Shown: positions 34,946-43,500 of the stretch, piece after piece
Numbering within the stretch: position 1 is the stretch's first letter
Layout: each line of letters starts with the position of its first letter
NCBI RefSeq assembly: GCF_002156875.1
Contig: NZ_NCSY01000004.1
Span: 124,001-188,000 of the forward strand
Source: Bacillus sp. EAC
Lineage (GTDB): Bacteria > Bacillota > Bacilli > Bacillales > Bacillaceae_G
Reading direction: 5' to 3'
DNA length: 64,000 nt
Made by a program: the position numbers and the translations under genes
Notes under the pieces: model-generated
What the model was told of the DNA's origin: nothing
Seen by the model: only the letters and a program-made list of their open reading frames with translations
The model's database searches: none

Positions 34946-35157
34946 TCCTGTTAAATCTTTCAGAACAATGCGTTTTGTTTAATTTCAATACTAAACATTA
35001 ACAAAGCTTTTTTAAAGGAATATGAAATAAGGAAATAGGAATAATAAGTAGGGACAAGAAAGATAAAAAAATTCTGGGCACCCATATTCTTTACAACTTA
35101 TTATCATCAAGTATATGGTATAAGTATCGTAAAATTTAAAAGTGGGTGTGACGTTAA

Positions 35158-35556
35158 ATGAATTTCTACATTGCTTCAAGTTTAACTAATAAAGAAAAAG
35201 TAACATATTTAGCTAATCATTTAAAAGAGAACGGGTTTATCCATACATATGATTGGACATTAAATAGCAATGTCGATACGATTGATAAACTTGCTCAAAT
35301 TGGTGAATTTGAAAAGAAGGCAGTTATTGATGCTGACTTTTTTATTTTATTACTACCTGGTGGTTTTGGAAGCCATACTGAACTTGGAATGGCGATAGCA
35401 AGTGAAAAGCGGATTTACATCTACTCTGAATCAGAAACTCCATTTTTGCTTGAAAAAACCACAACATTTTATCATATCCAAGGTATTAATAAGTTTGTTG
35501 GTGATTTCAATCAATTTATAGAAGAAGTAATTTCTTTTGAAATAGCACGAAAATAA
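35158..35556 (+). CDS. Nucleoside 2-deoxyribosyltransferase-like protein
   Basis: A 132-residue protein with the fold pattern of this family: NFYIASSLTNKEKV at the N-terminus, an Asp-containing strand DADFFILLLPGGFGSHTELGMAIA with the GxGSHxELG nucleotide-binding segment and a glutamate suited to be the nucleophile. Related Bacillus proteins are annotated only as group-specific. Exchange of bases between deoxynucleosides is possible but unproven. The ribosome site AGTGGGTGTG is moderate. Confidence 0.68.
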   Translation: MNFYIASSLTNKEKVTYLANHLKENGFIHTYDWTLNSNVDTIDKLAQIGEFEKKAVIDADFFILLLPGGFGSHTELGMAIASEKRIYIYSESETPFLLEKTTTFYHIQGINKFVGDFNQFIEEVISFEIARK

Positions 35557-35614
35557 TCCATCCTATTGATAAGCGCATGAGGCAAGAAGCTTCATGCGTT
35601 TTATTTTTTTGTAT

Positions 35615-35800
35615 TTTCTAAAAGATTGTTTTTTTAACCAAACCTTTGAAAAGAAGTTAATAGGAGTGGAAGGTGCTCAACTCATGTGGGAGTAACGGAC
35701 AGTTGAGACCCCAAAGGTGCGAATGCGCTGAGGAGGCTCACCGCACGCCCCACGGAAAGCGAGCATCCTGGAGTGGATATTAACTAAGATAATTCCTTTA
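35615..35800 (+). repeat. Dispersed intergenic repeat, copy 5
   Basis: Core from GGAGTGGAAGGTGC to CATCCTGGAGTGGATATT, with CGCACGCCCCACGGAAAGCG intact. The middle has a diverged segment (AAAGGTGCGAATGCGC). It is preceded by TCTAAAAGATTGTTTTT, the shared left flank. Confidence 0.82.
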
Positions 35801-35956
35801 TTTTTAAAATGTAGTTAAACACTGTCACTTTTTAAAGAATAATTTCAACCATTTTTCAATTGAGACATATGAATAAAGTAATGAAGTGACTATTCATTAC
35901 ATTAAATCAATTGTCAGTTCATAGAATAATATAAGAAGAGACAGGAGGAGAGAGTG

Positions 35957-37378
35957 ATGAGAGCAAGCGAATATAGAGCCTTGGAATATGCGATTGATGA
36001 GATTACTGAAATTGCGAAAGGATTTGGGCTTGATTATTACCCTATGCGATATGAAATCTGTCCTGCAGATATCATTTATACTTTTGGCGCTTATGGCATG
36101 CCAACACGATTCTCTCACTGGAGCTTTGGTAAACAATTTTATAAGATGAAGCTTCACTATGATCTAGGGTTAAGTAAAATTTATGAGTTAGTTATAAACT
36201 CAGATCCTTGCTATGCGTTCCTATTAGATACGAACTCACTTGTTCAAAATAAACTAATTGTAGCGCATGTTTTAGCACATTGCGATTTCTTTAAAAATAA
36301 TATACGATTCTCAAATACAAAAAGAGACATGGTTGAAAGTATGGCAGCAACTGCTGAGCGGATAAAACAATATGAACATCAATATGGAAAACAAGAAGTT
36401 GAAACCTTTTTAGATGCAGTTCTTTCAATACAAGAACATATTGATCCATCACTTATTCGACCGAAATTAGCATATGATTTAGAAAATGATTTTCCAACGA
36501 AAGATAAAAAGAGAGTTACTCCTTATGATGACTTATGGAATATGGATTCCAGCAAAGAAAAGAAAAATGAATCTAATCTAATATCGATTAAAAGAAAGCA
36601 ATTTCCACCGCAACCAGAAAAAGATATTCTATTGTTTATTGAAGAATACTCAAGAGAATTAGAAGAATGGCAACGAGATATTATGACAATGCTACGTGAA
36701 GAAATGCTTTACTTCTGGCCTCAGCTTGAAACGAAAATCATGAATGAAGGCTGGGCAAGTTTCTGGCACATCCGCATTATGCGCGAACTTAATTTAGATT
36801 CCAATGAAGCAATTGAATATGCAAAGTTAAACGCAGGCGTTGTTCAACCATCAAAAACAAGTATTAATCCATATTATTTAGGACTTAGAATGTTTGAAGA
36901 CATTGAAGAACGATACGACAATCCAACAAAGGAAATGAGAGAACTAGGCATTAAACCTGGCAGCGGAAGAGAAAAAATGTTTGAAGTGAGAGAATTAGAA
37001 TCTGATAGTTCATTCCTACGAAACTACTTAACGAAAGACCTAGTTATGAGAGAGGATATGTACTTATTCCAACGCCAAGGTAAAGAATACAAAGTCACTG
37101 ATAAAGCATGGGAAGCCGTTCGAGATCAGCTTGTTGTAAGTAGGGTCAATGGTGGTTTTCCATATATTGTCGTTCAAGATGGGGACTATTTAAAGAATGG
37201 GGAACTATATTTAAAACATTCCTATGAAACGATGGAACTCGATGTGAAGTATGTTGAAAAGGTAATGCCGTATATTCATCAGCTTTGGGGTAGAGGCGTT
37301 CATTTGGAGACGAATATTGAAGGGAAGTCAGTGCTTTTTAGTTATGATGGAAAGAACATTCATCGGAAATATATTTAG
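35957..37378 (+). CDS. spoVR: SpoVR-family stage V sporulation protein
   Basis: A 473-residue SpoVR protein of normal length (B. subtilis 468). Recognisable segments are [49 protein letters not shown] and the C-terminal [11 protein letters not shown]. SpoVR is needed for a normal spore cortex in B. subtilis; its biochemical activity is uncertain. An ATG at 35957 with AGGAGG 8 bases upstream was chosen over the adjacent GTG. A decayed copy of its C-terminus lies at 45683. Confidence 0.94.
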   Translation: MRASEYRALEYAIDEITEIAKGFGLDYYPMRYEICPADIIYTFGAYGMPTRFSHWSFGKQFYKMKLHYDLGLSKIYELVINSDPCYAFLLDTNSLVQNKLIVAHVLAHCDFFKNNIRFSNTKRDMVESMAATAERIKQYEHQYGKQEVETFLDAVLSIQEHIDPSLIRPKLAYDLENDFPTKDKKRVTPYDDLWNMDSSKEKKNESNLISIKRKQFPPQPEKDILLFIEEYSRELEEWQRDIMTMLREEMLYFWPQLETKIMNEGWASFWHIRIMRELNLDSNEAIEYAKLNAGVVQPSKTSINPYYLGLRMFEDIEERYDNPTKEMRELGIKPGSGREKMFEVRELESDSSFLRNYLTKDLVMREDMYLFQRQGKEYKVTDKAWEAVRDQLVVSRVNGGFPYIVVQDGDYLKNGELYLKHSYETMELDVKYVEKVMPYIHQLWGRGVHLETNIEGKSVLFSYDGKNIHRKYI

Positions 37379-37402
37379 ACCACCTTGTAAGAGGTGGTTT
37401 TT
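37379..37402 (+). terminator. Intrinsic terminator after spoVR
   Basis: ACCACCT / AGGTGGT with loop TGTAAG, then TTTTTC. Confidence 0.8.
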
Positions 37403-37591
37403 CTCTAGCAATATTAATAAGAAACTTATGTGGAAATAAAGAAGCGTTAAACATTTATCAAAAAAATACACAGATTAATTCAATACATCCTTTCTTAACA
37501 TCACGAAGCACATTGTATTAGAGTGAACTAATTTTTATGAGAAATTCATTTAAATAGAATCGAACATCTAATGAATAATAAGGAGGATGAC

Positions 37592-38329
37592 ATGATCCTA
37601 GCTGCTACAGACCTAGAGTTTTATGAGCTTTTCTCTATTCCTCATATCATTACGTTAATTCTATTTTTTTTAATGTGTTTAGCAGGAGTTATGTATCGAA
37701 ATAAAATAGAACCATACAAGAATATCATTAAGTGGGTTCTCTTTAGTACTTTGCTTTTAAGTCTCATATCCTTTCAAATATACCTTGTCCTAATTGATGA
37801 TTGGGAACCAAAGTATATCCCATTACAGCTTTGTTCATTTAGTGCGTATTTTGCGTTGTTCTTATTCTTGAAAAGTAATAAAAATGTATTTAATATATTA
37901 TTTTTTATAGGTATACTACCTCCTATCCTAAGTATGCTAACACCTGATTTAGTATACAAATTTCCTCATTTTCGTTTTATCAGATACTATGCTCAACACA
38001 CGGCGATTACACTCTCAGTTTTATATTTCATCTTATTTGAAGGCTATAGAGTTACTAGAAAAGCGATTCTCTCTACCTATATCTTTTTAAATATAATTGC
38101 CGTACCAATGTATATATTAAACCTAATACTTGGAACAAACTATTTTTTCTTAATGAGTCCAGCGTTAGAAAGTAAAACCTTATTAGCCTATTTCGGAAGT
38201 GGAATCACTTATTATATTAATATTGAAATTGGAGCGATTATTTTACTTATCATAACTTATATTCCGATGGGGATTATTCAAAAACGAGAAGATGAGAAGA
38301 TGACACAACGTGAAGTAGTTGGAGGTTGA
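37592..38329 (+). CDS. TIGR02206-type (YwaF-like) integral membrane protein
   Basis: A 245-residue protein with about six or seven transmembrane segments, in the YwaF/TIGR02206 pattern: FSIPHIITLILFFLM at the start, IPLQLCSFSAYFALFL, the HFRFIRYYAQHT segment with conserved His, and LNLILGTNYFFLMSPA. The function is unknown. The start at 37592 follows AAGGAGGATGAC; the ATG at 37571 is part of the leader. A short frameshifted copy of its 3' end occurs at 39291. Confidence 0.87.
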   Translation: MILAATDLEFYELFSIPHIITLILFFLMCLAGVMYRNKIEPYKNIIKWVLFSTLLLSLISFQIYLVLIDDWEPKYIPLQLCSFSAYFALFLFLKSNKNVFNILFFIGILPPILSMLTPDLVYKFPHFRFIRYYAQHTAITLSVLYFILFEGYRVTRKAILSTYIFLNIIAVPMYILNLILGTNYFFLMSPALESKTLLAYFGSGITYYINIEIGAIILLIITYIPMGIIQKREDEKMTQREVVGG

Positions 38330-38422
38330 TCATAGCCAGGTATATAGCGTTTTCATTTAAATCGTTGTTCGAGATGGAGAACACGATGTAAAAGTCAATT
38401 TGAATAAATAAAGTCAATAAAG

Positions 38423-38455
38423 CCCTGCGACCTTAAGTGGATGCAGGTTTTTTTG
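38423..38455 (+). terminator. Probable intrinsic terminator
   Basis: CCTGC / GCAGG stem within AGCCCTGCGACCTTAAGTGGATGCAGG, followed by TTTTTTTG. It lies about 100 bases after the YwaF-like gene and before the truncated protease tail. Confidence 0.6.
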
Positions 38456-38475
38456 TGTTAAAAGGACGAAGTTGA

Positions 38476-39249
38476 ATTAAGAATTCAGCGAAGACGATAT
38501 CTACTAAACCAATAACAGGAAACTTCTCAACTGTTGGTGATGTTGATATGTACTATTTCAAGCCAGAAAAAACAAGTCTATACAGTGCAATTGTACAACC
38601 AGAAGCACTTCCTATAAAATACGGTCATGCTCAGGAAGATTTGAAGAAGCCACTTGATACTGTGTTTATTATATACGAGGATACAAATGGTAATGGAAAA
38701 CTTGAAGAGAAAGAGGAAGATAACAATAATATCATAGATTTTTCATTTGAAGATCAACCTGAAATTGCCTCATTCCGAACGAAAAAAGGAATGGGTTACT
38801 TCTTTAAATTAATAAACTGGGATAATAGGGCAACAAGTCTTATTCCCTATACATTTACAGTTAAAGAATTAGTAACAAAGGATGAGGATGCTGGTTCTAT
38901 AGTGAAAAATAATGTGCCAACTAAACCTCGTTCAGTAAGATTCAAATCCGGAAAGTCTTCAAATAATGGCTATATTAACATGACAAACAACAACGGGGAT
39001 ACTGACTATTACAAACTAGTTCAATCAAGAGATGGCAAACGAACAATCAAGTTAGAAGTTCCATTTGATATTGACGGAAAAGTAACAGTTTATAATTCAA
39101 ATGGAAAACAAATCGCCATGTCTGACCATTACAACAATGGTGACGATGAGATCTTTAATGTCAATGTAAAAAAAGGAATCTACTATATTAAAGTGGAGGA
39201 TTCTAATGGTGATGCAAGTCCATTGCCATACAAATTGATTATTAAGTAG
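38476..39249 (+). pseudogene. C-terminal remnant of a secreted protease: two PPC-like domains
   Basis: Homologous sequence starts before the first ATG (38548): after a TGA at 38473 the frame reads TISTKPITGNFSTVGDVDMYYF, the start of a pre-peptidase C-terminal (PPC) beta-sandwich. A second PPC-like unit follows (GYINMTNNNGDTDYYKL .. GIYYIKVEDSNGD). Such domains are tails of secreted S8 or M4 proteases. There is no signal peptide, catalytic domain or ribosome site, so this is a gene end whose 5' part has been lost. It ends in a good terminator. Confidence 0.7.
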
Positions 39250-39255
39250 TAAAAG

Positions 39256-39290
39256 AAGTGGTTGGTCTTTAGCACCAGCCACTTTTTTGT
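39256..39290 (+). terminator. Intrinsic terminator after the PPC remnant
   Basis: AAGTGGTTGGT / ACCAGCCACTT stem, then TTTTTTG. Confidence 0.82.
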
Positions 39291-39346
39291 AAGCTTATTT
39301 TGGAAATAGGAATCATCTTTTACATTAATATTGAAAATGCTGCGAT
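39291..39346 (+). pseudogene. Frameshifted fragment of the YwaF-like gene
   Basis: The 56 bases starting GCTTATTTTGGAA align with 38188-38242 of the YwaF-like gene (GCCTATTTCGGAA), including the exact block ATTAATATTGAAA, with one extra base that breaks the frame and about a dozen substitutions. The amino-acid match is to AYFGSGITYYINIEIGAI. It is a relic of duplication. Confidence 0.6.
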
Positions 39347-39472
39347 TAAGGGGAAGTTTTAAAGATTGCTTCAAGATAATTATTGAGAATTTGGAAAATG
39401 GTAGATATTGTTTAGTGAAAGATGAAGGGCATCTAGAATTTAGAGACGAATAATTAAAGGAATTCCATACAT

Positions 39473-39504
39473 AAAAACCACCTTTTTTAAAAAGGTGGTT
39501 TTTA
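39473..39504. terminator. Bidirectional terminator
   Basis: AAAAACCACCTTTTT / AAAAAGGTGGTTTTT palindrome 3' of the minus-strand gene at 39519. Confidence 0.8.
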
Positions 39505-39518
39505 GTAGAATAAAGCTT

Positions 39519-39983
39519 TCATAAAGTGTATTCCTTTAACGATATATTGAAAAGTTTGCGCTCAACTCTTCCTTTTTGGCCGATTAACTTGTACCAGTTT
39601 TCCCCAATATAAAAAGGATTTGAAATCGACTCTTCTATATAAGTTGTAATCATCTCATTTGCTTCCTGATTTTCAACTTTATTTTTACAAGACCAGGCGA
39701 TGACAAAATATGATTTTTCTTCATCAAACTCAAGTAGCTGAAGGTGATATTTTCCGTTCTGTTTTTCATTGAAGTCACTTATTACTTTTTCAATACTTTT
39801 TCGAATATCTATTTCATATTCGAATGCATCAATCCAGTTTCTTAATAGTGAATCATATAAAGAGACTGTTAGAATGTAGTAAGTGGCATAATCTTTCGGG
39901 TTAAATTCTTCATCACCAACTCTTTGTTGTTTTGATGGTGGAACAACAAATTTTTTATAGTTAGCAAAAAAGTTTTCACTCAT
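39519..39983 (-). CDS. Uncharacterised protein (154 aa)
   Basis: A 154-residue soluble, acidic protein starting MSENFFANYKKFVVPPSKQ. No signal peptide, membrane segment or known motif is visible, and I do not recognise a family. The start is well supported (GAAGGAGGTATAAGTC). It lies between the decayed fragments and the amylopullulanase and shares no obvious operon. Confidence 0.7.
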   Translation of the reverse strand: MSENFFANYKKFVVPPSKQQRVGDEEFNPKDYATYYILTVSLYDSLLRNWIDAFEYEIDIRKSIEKVISDFNEKQNGKYHLQLLEFDEEKSYFVIAWSCKNKVENQEANEMITTYIEESISNPFYIGENWYKLIGQKGRVERKLFNISLKEYTL

Positions 39984-40288
39984 GACTTATACCTCCTTCT
40001 TTCAATTGATAAATGGAATTTCCCGAACAAATTAAAGTAGTTTGTTTTAGTAATTTACTTTTTATCAAATTCAGTGGTTTTCTCTCGATTCTCGAAATCA
40101 CATTCCTTGATTAATAACCAAATATTCATGACTACTTCTCCAGCAATCTTCCAAATTTCTTTTGAAAGCTGAATTATTATTTATTAGTTTTACCTAATCT
40201 CTCTAAAATTAGACCTAACTAAAAGTGTTAAAGACTCTTTGCACCAAGTTTTGTACTAATCCTTTTTAAAATAACCGTTATAAATTAA

Positions 40289-40302
40289 TGCACTCGATTG
40301 CA
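40289..40302. promoter_or_regulatory. MalR/LacI-type operator TGCACTCGATTGCA
   Basis: Palindromic TGCA..TGCA arms with a CG centre, about 200 bases upstream of the amylopullulanase. It is closely similar to TGCAACCGATTGCA in front of the GH13 gene at 18881, suggesting one maltodextrin regulator for both. Confidence 0.5.
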
Positions 40303-40430
40303 AAGATTAATCAGAGATGTAGGAGATGAAATATGTAGAAACTTGACTAACAGTACTTGTTGAACAATCTACTTATTCAATTGATAATTAAAGTAATCAC
40401 TCTTTAATGTGACGTTTGCATCCATTGAAA

Positions 40431-40444
40431 TGAAAGCGGTTGCA
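40431..40444. promoter_or_regulatory. cre (CcpA) site TGAAAGCGGTTGCA
   Basis: Matches the catabolite-responsive element pattern TGWAANCGNTNWCA at all but one position, about 60 bases upstream of the amylopullulanase start. This predicts glucose repression. The remainder of 39984-40505 shows no gene. Confidence 0.65.
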
Positions 40445-40505
40445 TTGTTTAGTGTGTATCAAGCATACTCTTTATTTATCAGATTACTAATTTGGAGGGA
40501 AGAAT

Positions 40506-43500
40506 TTGAGGAGAAGGCATATTTCTATTGGTTTAGTTTTTATGTTAATTGCACAGCTCGTTTCTTATTTCGTAGTACCAACACATGGTGTAAAAGCTGA
40601 AATAAAAACTGTAACATTAGTAGGGAGTTTACAAAGTGAATTGGGTTCAAGCAGTGATTGGGATCCATCAGATTCTAAAACAGTAATGACTAATCAAGGG
40701 AATGGTTTGTACACTTTTAATGGTTTGATACCAGCGGGAACTTATGAATATAAAATAGCCATAGATGGTACCTGGGATGAAAGCTATGGAAAAAATGGTA
40801 GTAGGGGAGGGGAGAATATAGTTTTGGAGCTTAGTAAAGAAACCAATGTGTCATTTTATTTCAATGCTAATACTCACAAAATTGCTGACTCTACAAATTA
40901 CACACCAATTGCTTCAGAAAAAATCCCTAGAATAGTAGGGAATATTCAACCGAGCATTAATCAAGGGGGAGAATGGTCACCATCAGAGTCCAAAGCATTT
41001 TTAATGGATGATGATTTTGACAATGTGTATACATACATTACACAAGTCCCGGCAGGAAATTATGAATATAAAATAATATTAGGAGATAATTGGAGTAGTG
41101 CAGAAGCATTCCCAGGTTCTAACGCTACCCTAAATGTAGTTTCTAAACAATATTATTTATTTTCATATAATGCTAGTACAAATGAAGTAAATGCAATAGT
41201 GACAACAGCTCCTCCAACAAGCTCAAGAATTATTACACTTGTGGGTAATTTTCAAAAACAGTTAGGAAATTCAAGTGACTGGGATCCTGCAGGTGTTACA
41301 ACTATGAATCAGATAGCTGATGGGTTATATGCTTTTACAGGTAAACTATTAGCAGGAGATTATGAATATAAAGTAACAATTAATCAGACTTGGGATGAAA
41401 GCTATGGTACAGATGGTAATAACATATCTTTACATCTAGAGCATGATACTGATGTAACTTTTTTCTATCATGATGGCACTCATAAATTAACAGATTCAAC
41501 AAAATATAATGCACTACCAATAGAAAAAACACCAAGATTAGTGGGAGATCTGCAAATTCCAATTGGTGAGACTGAAAATTGGTCACCAAGTAATTCAAAA
41601 TTATATTTATCAGATAATAACTTTGATGGCATTTATGAGTTCACTACAAATGTTCCAAAAGGGAAGTATGAATTCAAAATTGCTCTTGGTAGTAATTGGG
41701 ATGAAGCTTATCCAAGTTCAAATACATCTCTAAATGTAATAGATGACTCGAAAATTACATTCTTTTATAACAGTTTAACTAAATCAGTTTATTCAGATTA
41801 TAATCCAAATGGGCATGACGGGTTGATTAATAAAGAGATGATATATCATGACACGTGGAAAGCTGAATATCGACAACCGTTTGGGGCGGTAAGTGCTGGA
41901 ACCCCAGTTACACTGCGTTTATCGGCAAAAATGGGTGACTTAACTCGTGCTAGTGCATTTGTAAAAAACAATTTAACTAGTAAAACAACAATCTATAAAA
42001 TGAATAAAGTTGGAACAGATGAATTGGCTGGAAAGCAAGTAGAATATTGGGAAGTAACATTTATACCAGATAGTGTAGGAGTATATGGTTATAAGTTTTT
42101 AGTTGCTGATGGAAGTAGTTCGGCAGAATACGGAGAAAGTGGCTCAGAAGGAAAAGATGGGATTGCTGTAGATAAGAATGCGGAGTTATTTCAGTTATCC
42201 GTTTATGATCCAGCGTACAAAACACCTGATTGGATGAAAAAAGCAGTGGTGTATCAAATTTTCCCAGATCGTTTTAATAATGGAAATAAGAAGAATGATT
42301 ATGCCAAGAAAAATGCAAGAGGTCCACAATTGATTGAACACCAGACTGATTGGAATACATTACCAGACAATCCTAGAATAAAAGACAAAAATCCAACAGG
42401 ATATACAGGAGACGGACAATACAGTAATGACTTTTTTGGTGGAGACATCGTAGGTATTGAACAGAAGTTAGATTACTTACAATCATTAGGCGTAAATACA
42501 CTTTATTTAAACCCAATTGCGATGGCACCTTCAAACCATAAGTATGATGCAACAGACTACAAACAAATAGATCCAATGTTTGGATCACCTAATGAGTTTA
42601 AATCATTTGTAAAATCTTTAGAAAAACGAAAAATGCATTTAATTTTAGACGGGGTTTTTAACCATTCTTCAGATGACTCCATCTACTTTGATCGATATAG
42701 TAAATATAAAACAGTTGGTGCCTACGAATATTGGGCAACAATATATGATTTAATGAATGCAAAAGGTATCACACAATCTGAAGCTGAAAAGCAGGCAATA
42801 GCTAAGTTTAAAAAAGAGGGGCAAGAATTCAGTCCATATGGATTCCAAAATTGGTTCACAATTGAAAATAAAAAAGTTGTAGATCCAGAAAATAAACAAG
42901 AGCATTATGCATACGAGGGCTGGTGGGGATATGAAAGTTTACCAGTATTTAAATCGATTAATGGAACTAAAGTTAATCATTCATCAGAATTAAATAATGA
43001 AGCATTCGCTAATTATATTTTCTATGATAAGAACTCTGTTGCAAAAACTTGGCTGAATAACGGGTCAACTGGTTGGCGTTTAGATGTAGCGAATGAAGTC
43101 GATCCAGAATTTTGGCGTGAATTTAGAAAAGAATTGAAATCATTTAAAGGAAATGATTCTTCATTGTCCGATGATGATCATAATAAAGAGAAAAAAATGG
43201 ATGATAGGGATAAAGGTAAAAAAGAGGATGAAGATCGGGAAGAACATCCTAAAACTTTAGAAAAGGATGACGAGCCTTTAATTTTAGGTGAAATTTGGGA
43301 TGATGCTTCAAAATATCTATTAGGAGATCAATTTGATTCGGTAATGAACTATCGATTCCAACGTTCAATTATAGATTTCTTGAAAAATGGAAAAGCCGAT
43401 CAAACTGTTCAATCATTAACCGCAATCCAAGAAGATTATCCGAAAGAAGCACAATATGCATTAATGAATTTACTTGGCTCACATGATACAGCCAGATCAA

